64,000 nucleotides of DNA from an uncultured Oscillospiraceae bacterium (GCA_947625045.1 CANQMW010000008.1:1-64000); one strand, 5' to 3'. Counted from the stretch's first letter, positions 16,402-25,287 are shown. The notes: a model not told the origin generated them from the sequence alone. Numbers and translations are program-made.

Positions 16402-18042
16402 GTGACCGTGTGCACGAAAAATAAATGGCGGCGTTTGGCCGCTGTCATACTGGCCCTGGGGCTCCTGCTCGCGGGAGGCTGCGGAGAGAAGGAGGCTGGC
16501 CCCGCGGAGTTCAACGGGGGCGCCGAGTTCCGCCTGGGCATCACAGAGCAGCCGGACAGCCTCAATCCCTTTGCGGCCCGGGGCCGCATGGCGGAGGAAT
16601 TCTTCCTGCTGGTCTACGACCCACTGTGGCGGCTGAACGCGGCGGGGGAACCGGTGAACTGCCTGGTGGAGGACTGGAGCATGTCCAGCGACCAGCTGAC
16701 CTGGACGCTGCGGCTGCGCAAGGACGTGACCTTCTCCGACGGCACGCCCCTGACCAGCGAGGACGTGCGCTATACCTACGAGGCGCTGATGCAGGGCGAC
16801 ACCGCCTATACCCACTGCTTCGACGGCATCACCTCGGTCCGCTGCCCCGACAGCAGCACGGTGGTGGTGACCACCTCCTATGTGAAGGGGGACATGCAGT
16901 ACCTGGGCGTGCCCATCCTGCCCAAACACATATGGAGCGCGGTGAGCGGCTCTTTGGCGGATTTTGACAACGAGCAGATGATAGGCTCCGGCCCCTTCGT
17001 CCGGCAGCTGGAGGACACCGGCCCCCAGGAGATCAGCTGGATATTCAAGGCCCGGTCCAACTACTTCGGCGGCTCGCCCAAGATCGGGCAGCTGCGCTTC
17101 ATCTATTACGCCACCGCCACCGGTGTGGGGCGGGCCGTATCCGCCGCCGAGCCGGAGGTGGACGCCGCCATCGGCCTTACCGACGTGCAGATCACCACGC
17201 TGCAGGGCGTGCCCGGCGTGCGGCAGATGCAGGCCTATCTCCCCGGGTCCCAGATATGGGCCATTGCCTTCAATACACGGGAGGGCGTCTTTACGGAGGC
17301 CGGTATGCGCCAGATGGTTGAGTACTGCACGGACCGTGCCCGCATCGTGTCCATGTCCGCGGGCGACGCGGCCATGGCGGGCAGCTCCTGGGCCGGGCCC
17401 GGCGTGGATTACCACTATGAGGTGGCCGGGCTGCGGGGCTATAACCCCGACGCGGCCGCCGCCATCCTCAACTCCATGGGCTACGCGGACCTGAACATGG
17501 ACGGCCATGTGGAGCACATCGGCACCCGCAACGACCTGGTCCTCACCCTGGTGACCAGCTCCCAGGACGACTGGTCCTCCTCAGCGGCCACTATTCTCAC
17601 CGAGGCCCTGACGGCCCAGGGCGTGCAGGTCTCCCGGCCAGTGACCGACGGGCCGGTACAGGATAAGTGCGGGCCCCAGGACGACTGGGACATGTGCATG
17701 ATCTCCTGGCGGGGCAGCCCCAACGCCGTGATGGCCGCCCAGCAGTTTTACGGCTCCGATTCCAGCCTCACCGGCTGGAGCAGCGATAATTACATGAGCA
17801 CCTTCGGCCGCCTGCAGGTGGCCCTGGACCGGAACGACGTCCGGGACCTGGCCGGACAGCTGCAGCAGATCGTCTACGACGAGTGCCCCTATCTGATATT
17901 GGGCTACCACAGCGACATCCAGGCCATCCGGGAGGACGCCTGGACCGGCTATGACGATGTGCTGAGTGCCGCCGGCGGGCTTTTCTGCAACGGCAGCGCC
18001 GACGCCTATATGACCCTGACCCCCGCCGGGGCGGGAGACTGA
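16402..18042 (+). CDS. ABC transporter substrate-binding lipoprotein, family 5 (peptide/nickel type)
   Basis: A 546-residue extracytoplasmic solute receptor. The lipobox LLAGGC lies near residue 25 after a basic hydrophobic leader. ITEQPDSLNPF and the DLTWTLRLRKDVTFSDG-like region are hallmarks of SBP_bac_5 proteins that bind oligopeptides, dipeptides or nickel. GTG at 16402 was chosen over TTG at 16384 because GGAAAGG lies nine bases upstream. No permease or ATPase genes adjoin it, so it may be an orphan receptor. The aminotransferase follows 23 bases later. Confidence 0.9.
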   Translation: MTVCTKNKWRRLAAVILALGLLLAGGCGEKEAGPAEFNGGAEFRLGITEQPDSLNPFAARGRMAEEFFLLVYDPLWRLNAAGEPVNCLVEDWSMSSDQLTWTLRLRKDVTFSDGTPLTSEDVRYTYEALMQGDTAYTHCFDGITSVRCPDSSTVVVTTSYVKGDMQYLGVPILPKHIWSAVSGSLADFDNEQMIGSGPFVRQLEDTGPQEISWIFKARSNYFGGSPKIGQLRFIYYATATGVGRAVSAAEPEVDAAIGLTDVQITTLQGVPGVRQMQAYLPGSQIWAIAFNTREGVFTEAGMRQMVEYCTDRARIVSMSAGDAAMAGSSWAGPGVDYHYEVAGLRGYNPDAAAAILNSMGYADLNMDGHVEHIGTRNDLVLTLVTSSQDDWSSSAATILTEALTAQGVQVSRPVTDGPVQDKCGPQDDWDMCMISWRGSPNAVMAAQQFYGSDSSLTGWSSDNYMSTFGRLQVALDRNDVRDLAGQLQQIVYDECPYLILGYHSDIQAIREDAWTGYDDVLSAAGGLFCNGSADAYMTLTPAGAGD

Positions 18043-18065
18043 GAGCATTCACAGAGGAGAGAAAA

Positions 18066-19205
18066 ATGGAACTGACCATCAACACCGCCGCCCAAAAGGA
18101 GCAGCTTTCCGGCATTCGGGAATTCACCTATCTCGTCCGGGCCACCCCCGGCGCCATCGGCTTCACATTGGGTGAGCCGGACCTGAACACCCCGGAGGAG
18201 ATGAAGGAGGCGGTGAAGGCCGCCCTGGACGATAACGACACCCACTATCCTCCCGGCAACGGCTATCCCGAGACCTTGAAGGCCATCTCCGACTATGAAA
18301 AGCGGGCCCATGGCCTTTCCTACAGCCCCGACGAGGTCATCCTCACCGACGGGGCCACGGAGGCCCTGTTCGTGAGCCTGTCCACGGTGCTGAACCCCGG
18401 GGACGAGGTCATCATCCCCACGCCCGCCTTCGGCCTCTATGAGTCCATCACCCGGCTCTGCCGGGGCGTGCCTGTGGCCCTGCCCACGGAAACGCACGAT
18501 TTCCAGATCGACCCTGCCGAGCTGGCCGCGGCCATCAATGACAGGACCAAGGCCATCATCCTCACCTCGCCCAACAACCCCACCGGGTGCATCTATACAA
18601 AAAAGACCCTGGACGCGGTCCATGAGGTCCTGAAGGATAGACCCATATTCGTGATATGCGATGACGTGTACCGGGAGCTTGTCTACTCCTGGGAGTACCA
18701 CAGTTTCTCCGAGTACCAGGACATGCGGGACCGGATCATCGTGGTGCAGAGCTTCTCCAAGCCCTACGCCATGACCGGCTGGCGGCTGGGGTACCTGCTG
18801 GCGGACGCCCCCGTCCGGGAGCGGCTGCAGGTGTTCCACCAGTACTGCGTCACCTCCGCGCCCAGCTTTCTGCAGCGGGCCTGCGCCGTGGCGCTTTCAA
18901 GCGACGTGGAGCCGGTGCGGGCGCTTTTCAAGCGCCGCCGGGACTATGTGTACGGCCGGCTCAGAGCCATGGGCTGGGAGCTGGGGGAGCCGGAGGGAGC
19001 GTTCTATCTGTTCCTGCCCATCAGCCAGTATGGCATGGACTCCATCAGCTTCTGCAAAAAGCTTCTCAAGGAGGCGGGCGTGGGCTTTATCCCCGGCGTC
19101 TTTTTCGGCACGGAGGGCTACATGCGTATGAGCTACTGCTACTCCGACGCCGAGCTCAAAGAGGGCATGGACCGGCTGGAGAAATTCGTAAAAGAGAATC
19201 AATAA
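18066..19205 (+). CDS. PLP-dependent aminotransferase, class I/II
   Basis: A 379-residue fold-type I aminotransferase. It shows TDGATEALF near the cofactor-binding region, SPNNPTG, DDVYRELVY, and the Schiff-base lysine in SFSKPYAMTGWRLGY (Lys232). This is subgroup I-gamma, including aspartate, aromatic and N-acetyl-diaminopimelate aminotransferases (PatA-like). The substrate is not clear from sequence. AGAGGAGAG precedes ATG, and it may be cotranscribed with the upstream peptide-binding lipoprotein. A strong hairpin follows. Confidence 0.92.
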   Translation: MELTINTAAQKEQLSGIREFTYLVRATPGAIGFTLGEPDLNTPEEMKEAVKAALDDNDTHYPPGNGYPETLKAISDYEKRAHGLSYSPDEVILTDGATEALFVSLSTVLNPGDEVIIPTPAFGLYESITRLCRGVPVALPTETHDFQIDPAELAAAINDRTKAIILTSPNNPTGCIYTKKTLDAVHEVLKDRPIFVICDDVYRELVYSWEYHSFSEYQDMRDRIIVVQSFSKPYAMTGWRLGYLLADAPVRERLQVFHQYCVTSAPSFLQRACAVALSSDVEPVRALFKRRRDYVYGRLRAMGWELGEPEGAFYLFLPISQYGMDSISFCKKLLKEAGVGFIPGVFFGTEGYMRMSYCYSDAELKEGMDRLEKFVKENQ

Positions 19206-19209
19206 GTAA

Positions 19210-19240
19210 AGCGGCGCTGCCATCCGGCAGCGCCGCTCTT
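19210..19240. terminator. Terminator between the aminotransferase and ireB
   Basis: A twelve-base-pair stem, AGCGGCGCTGCC ... GGCAGCGCCGCT, lies between convergent genes. T-tracts on both sides are weak, so efficiency is uncertain. Confidence 0.75.
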
Positions 19241-19250
19241 GAATATGGTT

Positions 19251-19499
19251 TTATTTCTGAAGATAGGCGGACACGAGCTCCTGCAGCAGGTCGTCCCGGT
19301 CCAGCCGGCAGATGAGTGTGCGGGCGTTGTTGTAGTTGGTGATGTAGGTGGGGTCCTCGGAGAGGATGTAGCCAACGATCTGGTTGATGGGGTTGTAGCC
19401 CTTCACCAGCAGAGAACTGTACACGCTGGACATGATCTCCCGAATCTCGGCGCTGTGGTCGACGACCTTGAACTTGCGGGTGGATTCCTCCATGCTCAT
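19251..19499 (-). CDS. ireB: IreB family regulatory phosphoprotein (UPF0297/DUF965)
   Basis: An 82-residue protein with the family core KGYNPINQIVGYILSEDPTYI and NNARTLI, ending DLLQELVSAYL. In Enterococcus, IreB is phosphorylated by the Ser/Thr kinase IreK and affects cephalosporin tolerance. B. subtilis YrzL is the homologue. The start has AAGGAGG upstream. A minus-strand TATAAT at 19552-19547 is a plausible -10, but no good -35 is visible. It is transcribed divergently from the nnr operon. Confidence 0.95.
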   Translation of the reverse strand: MSMEESTRKFKVVDHSAEIREIMSSVYSSLLVKGYNPINQIVGYILSEDPTYITNYNNARTLICRLDRDDLLQELVSAYLQK

Positions 19500-19622
19500 A
19501 TCCCTCCTTATAATGACCGAATATCGCGGTGTTTTCCGCTGACGGTATTATAGCATATCCCACGGGTAAAAAATGTTACAGAAGTATTAAAAATAAATTA
19601 CATCGACTTGAAGCGGTTTAAA

Positions 19623-19651
19623 TTGACGGATGAAAAATGGGATATTATAAT
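19623..19651 (+). promoter_or_regulatory. Promoter of the nnr-alr-mazF operon
   Basis: TTGACG (19623-19628), a 17-base spacer and TATAAT (19646-19651), 31 bases before the nnr ATG. Confidence 0.8.
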
Positions 19652-19682
19652 AGCCAATAAGAGATTTTGAGGAGGTGACGGC

Positions 19683-21200
19683 ATGGAACTGTCCGACGCA
19701 AGGCACATGAAGGCCGCCGATGAGGAGGCCATCCATGGCCGGGGCATCCCCTCTTTGAAGCTGATGGAGACGGCGGCAGGCTATGTGGCCCGGGCCGCGG
19801 CGGAGCTTGCGGGAAAGCAGAAGACTGCCGTGATATTCTGCGGCCCCGGCAACAACGGCGGCGACGGCGTCGCGGCCGCCCGCATATTGATAGATATGGG
19901 CTTTTCTGTGCGGTGCCTTCTGGTGGGCAGCCGGGAGAAGATGACGGAGGACGCCCGGAGCATGGAGCGGGAGCTCCAGTCCGCCGGGGGCACATTGGAG
20001 GACTTCGACCCGGGAGACGAGGAACTGGCGCAGGAACTGAAAAATGCCGGGGTGATCGTAGACGCTCTGTTCGGCATCGGCCTCAAGCGGCCCCTGGAGG
20101 GGGCGGCGCTGGCGTCGGTGCGGGCCATGAACGGCGCGGGCCGGCCCATCGTATCGGCGGACATCCCCAGCGGCGTGTCGGCGGACACCGGCGCGGTGCT
20201 GGGCGAGGCGGTGAAGGCCGCCTGTACCGTGACCTTCTCTATGGCCAAGCCCGGCCACTTCGCGGAGCCGGGGTGCGTCTGTCGCGGCGAACTGCGTGTA
20301 TGCGATATCGGCATCCCCGCCGATATATTGGACAAGGCGGGCTGCGGGATCTACGCCATCCACGGGGAGGACCTGGCCCTGCCCAGGCGGTCCCCTCTGA
20401 GCCACAAGGGCGACTACGGAAAGCTCTTCGTCGCCGCGGGCAGCGTGGGCTATACGGGGGCGGCGTGCCTCTGCGCCCGGGCCGCGGTCCGGGGCGGGGC
20501 GGGACTGGTCTATCTGGCCATCCCGGCGGATATATATGAGATAGAGGCGGGCAAGCTGGACGAGGCCATGGTCCTGCCCCTGGCGGGCAATGAGGCGGGC
20601 AGGTTCTCCCGCCAGGCCATCCCCGCTTTGGAAGAAAGGCTCTCCGCCTGCGACGTGTGCGTGATCGGCCCCGGCCTGGGCCGGGACGGGGACACGGCCG
20701 CGGTGACGGCGGCGGCGCTGAAAGCCGCGGGCGGCCCCGTTGTGGCTGACGCGGACGCCCTCTGGGCCATCGCGAATGAGCCTGAGCTCTTGAGCCAGGC
20801 GGCGGGGCCGGTGGTGCTGACGCCCCATGAGGGGGAGTTTGCCCGGTTATTGGGCCGCCCGGTGGAGGACCGGCTCACCGACGCCCTTACATACGCGGCG
20901 GAACACCGGTGCGCGGTGGTATTGAAGGGCCACCGGACCATATGCGCCTTCCCCGACGGCAAGGCCTATATCATCGACGCTGGCAACCCCGGCATGGCCA
21001 CCGGCGGCACGGGGGACGTGCTGGCGGGGCTCATCGGGGCGCTGCTGGGGCAGATGCCCGCCCGGCGGGCGGTGGTGACGGCCTGCTGGCTCCACGCCCG
21101 GGCCGGGGACCTTGCCGCGGAGAAGCTGGGCCAGTACGCCCTGCGGGCGGGGGATATCATCGACTTCCTGCCAAAGGCTGAAATGGAGATCACACGATAA
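19683..21200 (+). CDS. nnr: Bifunctional NAD(P)H-hydrate epimerase / ADP-dependent NAD(P)H-hydrate dehydratase
   Basis: This enzyme repairs hydrated NADH/NADPH. The N-terminal epimerase half (about residues 1-210) has the YjeF_N motif NNGGDGVAAAR. The C-terminal ribokinase-like dehydratase half (about 225-505) has PHEGEFARLLG and GNPGMATGGTGDVLAGL with the catalytic Asp. At 505 residues it is a normal fused form. ATG at 19683 has GGAGG upstream. It leads an operon with a lipoprotein, alr and mazF, a layout like the B. subtilis acpS-ydcC-alr-ndoA region. Confidence 0.95.
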   Translation: MELSDARHMKAADEEAIHGRGIPSLKLMETAAGYVARAAAELAGKQKTAVIFCGPGNNGGDGVAAARILIDMGFSVRCLLVGSREKMTEDARSMERELQSAGGTLEDFDPGDEELAQELKNAGVIVDALFGIGLKRPLEGAALASVRAMNGAGRPIVSADIPSGVSADTGAVLGEAVKAACTVTFSMAKPGHFAEPGCVCRGELRVCDIGIPADILDKAGCGIYAIHGEDLALPRRSPLSHKGDYGKLFVAAGSVGYTGAACLCARAAVRGGAGLVYLAIPADIYEIEAGKLDEAMVLPLAGNEAGRFSRQAIPALEERLSACDVCVIGPGLGRDGDTAAVTAAALKAAGGPVVADADALWAIANEPELLSQAAGPVVLTPHEGEFARLLGRPVEDRLTDALTYAAEHRCAVVLKGHRTICAFPDGKAYIIDAGNPGMATGGTGDVLAGLIGALLGQMPARRAVVTACWLHARAGDLAAEKLGQYALRAGDIIDFLPKAEMEITR

Positions 21201-21210
21201 GGAGCATTGC

Positions 21211-21771
21211 ATGCGGAAACGGTTTCTTTCCGCACTGATGATGACCCTCCTGCTGCTGCCGGGCTGCGGCGGCGGGGAGGCACGGATGGAAAAGGCCTTC
21301 GAGAGCCTGCGAAGCGCCGTAACGGCGGCTCAAAGCATCACATTCAAGGCGTCCATGACGGCGGACCGGGGCGACACGGCGGAGCAGTACGTGCTGGGCG
21401 CGGCCTATGACGGACAGAAGACGGAGGTGGAGATCCTCTCTCCGGCGCTGCTGGCCGGGGTGAAGGCGTCGGCAAAGCGGGGGGAGACGGACCTGGCCTA
21501 CGAGGGCGTCATACTGGGCGCCGGGCCTCTCGACAAGGAGGGGACCACGCCGGTCAGCGCCATCCCGGTGATGCTGGACGCGCTGGCCAGCGCCTATGTG
21601 GAGCTTCTCTGGCGGGACGGGGACTTTCTGGCCGCCCGGCTCTACGTGGGGGAGAGCTCCGTGCTGACGGTGTGGCTGGATAAGGATACCATGACCCCCC
21701 AGGCGGCGGAGATCGCCGCGGACGGGCGGACGGTGGTGACCATGCTCATCACGGACTGGCAATTGAGCTAG
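21211..21771 (+). CDS. Small lipoprotein of the alr operon, YdcC/LolA-like position
   Basis: A 186-residue secreted lipoprotein with leader MRKRFLSALMMTLLLLPGC, the lipobox Cys near residue 19. The mature part is mixed alpha/beta, around residues MEKAFESLRSAV onward, and would suit the LolA/LppX-like fold. It sits between nnr and alr, where B. subtilis has ydcC, so the same role is suspected from context only. ATG at 21211 follows AAGGAG. A lipoprotein of unknown function is the safe label. Confidence 0.8.
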   Translation: MRKRFLSALMMTLLLLPGCGGGEARMEKAFESLRSAVTAAQSITFKASMTADRGDTAEQYVLGAAYDGQKTEVEILSPALLAGVKASAKRGETDLAYEGVILGAGPLDKEGTTPVSAIPVMLDALASAYVELLWRDGDFLAARLYVGESSVLTVWLDKDTMTPQAAEIAADGRTVVTMLITDWQLS

Positions 21772-21798
21772 TCATTTGCATACAAAGGAGAAAGAGAC

Positions 21799-22920
21799 AT
21801 GACAGACGAGACAAAGAGGACATGGGCGGAGATAGACCTGGGGGCTATTGAGCACAACTACCGGGCCATGCGGGCGAAGCTCGCCCCCGGCACCAGGTAC
21901 ATGGGCATCGTGAAGGCCAACGCCTACGGCCACGGGGCCGTGCAGGTGTCCCGGCTGCTGGCGGGGCTGGGGTGCGAGTATCTGGCTGTGGCCTGCCTGG
22001 ACGAGGCCATAGAGCTGCGCCGGGCGGGGATAAAGCTGCCCATCCTCATTTTGGGCTACACGCCGCCTCAGTACGCCCCGGTGCTGGCGGAGAACGGTAT
22101 CACCCAGGCGGTGGGGAGTTTGGATGTGGCCCAGGCTCTTAATGACGCCCTGGCCGGCACGGGTATGATCTTGAAGGTCCACTTCAAACTGGAGACGGGC
22201 ATGGGCCGTACAGGCTTCCGGGCCTACGGCGAGGCGGCGCTGGACCAGGCCGCGGCGGCCATGGCCCTGCCCAATTTGGAACCCGAGGGGGTGTTCACCC
22301 ACTTCTGCGTCTCCGACGGGGACGAGAAGGTGAGGGACTTCACCTGGACCCAGCTGGAACGGTTCAAAGCGGGTTTCCAGGCCGTGGAGGCACAGGCGGG
22401 GAAGAAGTTTGAGATACACCACTGCACCAACTCCGGGGCCATGATCGCCTTCCCGGAGACCTATATGGACATGGTCCGGCCCGGCGTGGCGCTGTACGGC
22501 GTCTATCCCGGCCCGGACAGGGGGGATCTTGACCTCATCCCTGCCATGAGCCTCAAGAGCCGGGTGGCCTATGTGGAGAAGCACGAGCCGGGGGACACCA
22601 TCAGCTACGGCCGCACCTTCACCGTGGAAAAGCCCAGCTCTATCGCTGTGCTGCCCATCGGCTATGCCGATGGCCTGCACCGGGCCCTTTCCAACAAGCT
22701 CACCGTGGACCTGGGCGGCAAAAAGGTCCGGCAGGTGGGCCGCATCTGCATGGACATGTGCATGCTGGACGTGACGGGCGAGGATGTGAAAAGCGGCGAC
22801 GTGGCGGAGATATTCGGCAAGGTCATGCCCGCGGGCAATGTGGCGGACCTGGCCGGGACGATCCACTATGAGCTCTTCTGCGCCGTGAGCCCCCGGGTGC
22901 CCCGCATCTACGTGCAGTAA
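21799..22920 (+). CDS. alr: Alanine racemase
   Basis: Alr interconverts L- and D-alanine for peptidoglycan. The 373-residue fold-type III PLP enzyme shows VKANAYGHG with Lys39 as the cofactor-binding base and SYGRTF with Tyr270 as the opposite catalytic base, plus PIGYADG and GRICMDMCMLD. Length is typical. AAAGGAG lies upstream of ATG. It is followed by mazF, a conserved Firmicute neighbourhood. Confidence 0.97.
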   Translation: MTDETKRTWAEIDLGAIEHNYRAMRAKLAPGTRYMGIVKANAYGHGAVQVSRLLAGLGCEYLAVACLDEAIELRRAGIKLPILILGYTPPQYAPVLAENGITQAVGSLDVAQALNDALAGTGMILKVHFKLETGMGRTGFRAYGEAALDQAAAAMALPNLEPEGVFTHFCVSDGDEKVRDFTWTQLERFKAGFQAVEAQAGKKFEIHHCTNSGAMIAFPETYMDMVRPGVALYGVYPGPDRGDLDLIPAMSLKSRVAYVEKHEPGDTISYGRTFTVEKPSSIAVLPIGYADGLHRALSNKLTVDLGGKKVRQVGRICMDMCMLDVTGEDVKSGDVAEIFGKVMPAGNVADLAGTIHYELFCAVSPRVPRIYVQ

Positions 22921-22955
22921 GTATAAAAATCGCGTCTTCGTGGGAGAATAGAAGC

Positions 22956-23009
22956 ATGTCCGTACATAGAATGTACCGGGCGACTCTTTCACGGAAGGTG
23001 CTCACATGA
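22956..23009 (+). CDS. Possible 17-codon leader ORF coupled to mazF
   Basis: A small frame, [17 protein letters not shown], starts with ATG at 22956 and GGGAGA eight bases upstream. It ends in TGA that overlaps the mazF ATG (ATGA at 23006-23009). The peptide is basic and resembles no MazE antitoxin. It occupies the place where an antitoxin gene is usually found. Coding status is uncertain because the frame is very short. Confidence 0.35.
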   Translation: MSVHRMYRATLSRKVLT

Positions 23010-23368
23010 CAAATCCGGTCCGACGCGGAGACATCTACTATGCCGATCTAAGCCCCGTCGTGGGCTCGGAGCAGGGCGGCCTGCGCCCGGTGCTCATCAT
23101 ACAGAACGACACCGGCAACCGCCACAGCCCCACGGTGATCGCCGCGGCCATCACCTCCCAGGTGGGGAAGGCGAGACTGCCCACCCACATCGAGATACAG
23201 GCCCCGGACAGCGGTCTCACCCGGGACAGCGTGATACTCCTGGAGCAGATACGCACCCTGGACAAATCCCGCCTGCGGGAGCGGATGGGAAAGCTGTCCG
23301 GCCCCACCATGACCAAGGTGGACGACGCCATCGCCGTCAGCTTCGGTTTGAACCAGTCTCTGTCGTAA
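23006..23368 (+). CDS. mazF: MazF/PemK family mRNA endoribonuclease (EndoA-like)
   Basis: A 120-residue toxin of the MazF fold that cleaves single-stranded mRNA at short motifs. The family signature is clear: [20 protein letters not shown] with the catalytic Arg region, RPVLIIQND, the conserved [24 protein letters not shown], and length as in B. subtilis EndoA. It lies just after alr, as ndoA does, but no antitoxin gene of normal size precedes it. Only an 85-base gap with a short coupled ORF is present. GGAAGGTG serves as RBS. Confidence 0.95.
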   Translation: MTNPVRRGDIYYADLSPVVGSEQGGLRPVLIIQNDTGNRHSPTVIAAAITSQVGKARLPTHIEIQAPDSGLTRDSVILLEQIRTLDKSRLRERMGKLSGPTMTKVDDAIAVSFGLNQSLS

Positions 23369-23375
23369 AATACCG

Positions 23376-23411
23376 CCCTCCGTCATAGAGTTTCCTATGA
23401 CGGAGGGTTTT
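23376..23411 (+). terminator. Terminator of the nnr-mazF operon, overlapping the next RBS
   Basis: A thirteen-base-pair stem, CCCTCCGTCATAG ... CTATGACGGAGGG, is followed by TTTTGTT. The right arm contains the GGAGG that serves the ORF starting at 23415. Confidence 0.85.
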
Positions 23412-23414
23412 GTT

Positions 23415-23768
23415 ATGGACATACCGATCTACATCGACGGAAAAAAGCAGGGTACTCTCACCATAGAGTGGGAGGGGCCCATAACGGTCATGACCGCGGA
23501 CATGGCCGACGTGGGCCGGGTCGTAAGGCTCACGGTCTACGGGGAGAGGGCAGGGTACCTGGGCGTGCCGGAGCCATCAGAGGGCCGCCTGCGGCTCACG
23601 AGGCGCCTGAGCCCCGCCCAGATGCGGTCATTCCCCCAGGCACCGGAATACGCCGCTGAGAGGCCCCTGGAGGGGCAGAAGACCCCGCCCCAGGCCCCGC
23701 CTGCGCCAAAAGAGGCCGCGCCCGGGGAGCATGTGCTCTGGATGGGGGGAAAACCCCATTATTTCTGA
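23415..23768 (+). CDS. Hypothetical protein
   Basis: A 117-residue protein starting MDIPIYIDGKKQ, with a beta-rich first half (about residues 1-65) and a Pro/Ala/Gln-rich second half that looks disordered. No signal peptide, membrane span or known motif is seen. The start uses GGAGG located in the right arm of the preceding terminator hairpin, so it would be translated from transcripts that read through. An in-frame ATG at 23397 inside the stem has no RBS. Function unknown. Confidence 0.6.
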   Translation: MDIPIYIDGKKQGTLTIEWEGPITVMTADMADVGRVVRLTVYGERAGYLGVPEPSEGRLRLTRRLSPAQMRSFPQAPEYAAERPLEGQKTPPQAPPAPKEAAPGEHVLWMGGKPHYF

Positions 23769-23797
23769 TAGCCAAAATGGAAAATGTGTGCTATAAT
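23769..23797 (+). promoter_or_regulatory. Possible promoter of the pyrimidine-nucleoside phosphorylase gene
   Basis: A consensus TATAAT at 23792-23797 with TAGCCA (four of six matches) 17 bases upstream. Confidence 0.5.
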
Positions 23798-23855
23798 GGG
23801 GCCAAATACTGGAAAACAATTGCGCAATATGCACAAATGACAGGAGGCGGCCCCT

Positions 23856-25160
23856 ATGCGGATGAGCGACCTTATCATGAAAAAGCGGGACGGCGGCGCG
23901 CTGGACCGGGACGAGATACGCTGGATGATCGAGGGCTACACCAAGGGCGATATCCCTGATTACCAGATGAGCGCCATGTGTATGGCCATCTACTTCAAGG
24001 GCATGACGGCGGACGAGACCTTTGAGCTCACCATGGCCATGCTGGACTCCGGAGACAAGATAGACCTCTCCGGCATCAGCGGCGTGAAGGCGGACAAACA
24101 CTCCACCGGCGGCGTGGGGGATAAGACCAGTTTGCTCTTGTGCCCCATGGTGGCGGCCTGCGGCGTGAAGATGGCGAAGCTGTCCGGCCGGGGCCTGGGC
24201 CACACCGGCGGCACCATCGACAAGCTGGAGAGCTTTCCCGGCTTCTCCGTGGAGATGAGCGAGGAGGCCTTCATCAAACAGATCAACGAGGTGGGCTTTG
24301 CCATCGCGGGCCAGACCGCGGACCTGTGCCCGGCGGACAAGAAGCTCTATGCCCTCCGGGACGTGACGGCCACGGTGGCCTCCATGCCCCTCATCGTCAG
24401 CAGCATCCTGTGCAAGAAGCTGGCGGTGGGCGCGGACGTGATCGTGCTGGACGTGAAGTGCGGCTCCGGCGCGTTCATGCAGACCGAGGAGGACGCCTTC
24501 GCCCTGGCCAAGGCCCTCACCGGCGTGGGCCGCCGGGCCGGGAAGAAGGTGGTGGCCGTGGTGACGGACATGGATGAGCCCCTGGGCGTCACCGTGGGCA
24601 ACGCCATCGAAGTCCACGAGGCCCTGGCTACCCTGCGGGGTGAGTATAGGGGCGAGCTCATGGAGCTGTGTCTGGTGCTGGGCACCCAGATACTGCGGGA
24701 GAGCGGCGTTGCCGCCGATGACGACGCGGCCCGGGCCATGCTGGAGCATGCGGTGGATAGCGGCGCGGCGCTGGAGAAATTCGCCGCCTTCGTGAAGGCC
24801 CAGGGGGGCGACCCGGCGGCGGTATACGACCCCAAGAAGCTGACCCTGGCCCCGGTATGCCTGGACGTGAAAGCGGACAAAGCCGGGCATGTCCGGCGCA
24901 TCCAGGCGGAGGACGTGGGCCTCGTGAGCATGCACCTGGGCGGCGGCCGGGCAGCCAAGGGCGACAGCATCGACCCGGGAGTGGGCCTGGCGCTTAATAA
25001 GAAGGTGGGCGACCAGGTGGCCGTGGGCGACGTGCTGGCCACCATCTTCGCCCGTACGGAGGAGGCCGGCCAAAAGGCCGTCGAGATGCTCCGGGACTGC
25101 TATGAGATCAGCGCCGAGAAGGTGGAGCGGGGCCCCTTCGTCAAGGGCGTAGTGAAGTAA
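23856..25160 (+). CDS. pdp: Pyrimidine-nucleoside (thymidine/uridine) phosphorylase
   Basis: A 434-residue enzyme that splits pyrimidine nucleosides with phosphate to base and (deoxy)ribose-1-phosphate for salvage. The glycosyltransferase family 3 phosphorylase signature is complete: KADKHSTGGVGDKTSL near residues 78-93, SGRGLGHTGGTIDKLES around 108-124, and LDVKCGSGAF. Length fits the Pdp/DeoA family. Pdp and DeoA cannot be told apart with certainty here, though Firmicute forms are usually Pdp. AGGAGG precedes ATG. The gene is monocistronic. Confidence 0.93.
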   Translation: MRMSDLIMKKRDGGALDRDEIRWMIEGYTKGDIPDYQMSAMCMAIYFKGMTADETFELTMAMLDSGDKIDLSGISGVKADKHSTGGVGDKTSLLLCPMVAACGVKMAKLSGRGLGHTGGTIDKLESFPGFSVEMSEEAFIKQINEVGFAIAGQTADLCPADKKLYALRDVTATVASMPLIVSSILCKKLAVGADVIVLDVKCGSGAFMQTEEDAFALAKALTGVGRRAGKKVVAVVTDMDEPLGVTVGNAIEVHEALATLRGEYRGELMELCLVLGTQILRESGVAADDDAARAMLEHAVDSGAALEKFAAFVKAQGGDPAAVYDPKKLTLAPVCLDVKADKAGHVRRIQAEDVGLVSMHLGGGRAAKGDSIDPGVGLALNKKVGDQVAVGDVLATIFARTEEAGQKAVEMLRDCYEISAEKVERGPFVKGVVK

Positions 25161-25184
25161 GTGACCCTGTGAGAAAAAGTTTTG

Positions 25185-25219
25185 CACCGCGCTCTTCTTT
25201 AAGAAGGGCGCGGTGTTTT
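25185..25219 (+). terminator. Intrinsic terminator of the phosphorylase gene
   Basis: CACCGCGC ... GCGCGGTG with an inner TCTTC/AGAAG extension is followed by TTTTC. It separates the phosphorylase gene from the ECF promoter. Confidence 0.85.
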
Positions 25220-25227
25220 CATGCCTT

Positions 25228-25256
25228 TGTAACGAAAACGCGGCTCGATTGTCTAA
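25228..25256 (+). promoter_or_regulatory. ECF-type promoter ahead of its own sigma gene
   Basis: TGTAAC (25228-25233), a 16-base spacer and TGTCTAA (25250-25256) resemble the TGTAAC-N16-CGTC class used by Firmicute ECF sigma factors. It sits 31 bases before the sigma ATG and lacks SigA hexamers. Confidence 0.6.
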
Positions 25257-25287
25257 CGGGCGTACATGTACGAAAGGGGGCGGGGCC

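Noticed and set aside
13414-17517. 1367-codon open frame on the minus strand
   Set aside because: It lies antisense to the repeat-built surface protein and the lipoprotein, has low-complexity His/Gly/Val composition and no RBS. It is a by-product of GC-rich codon bias.
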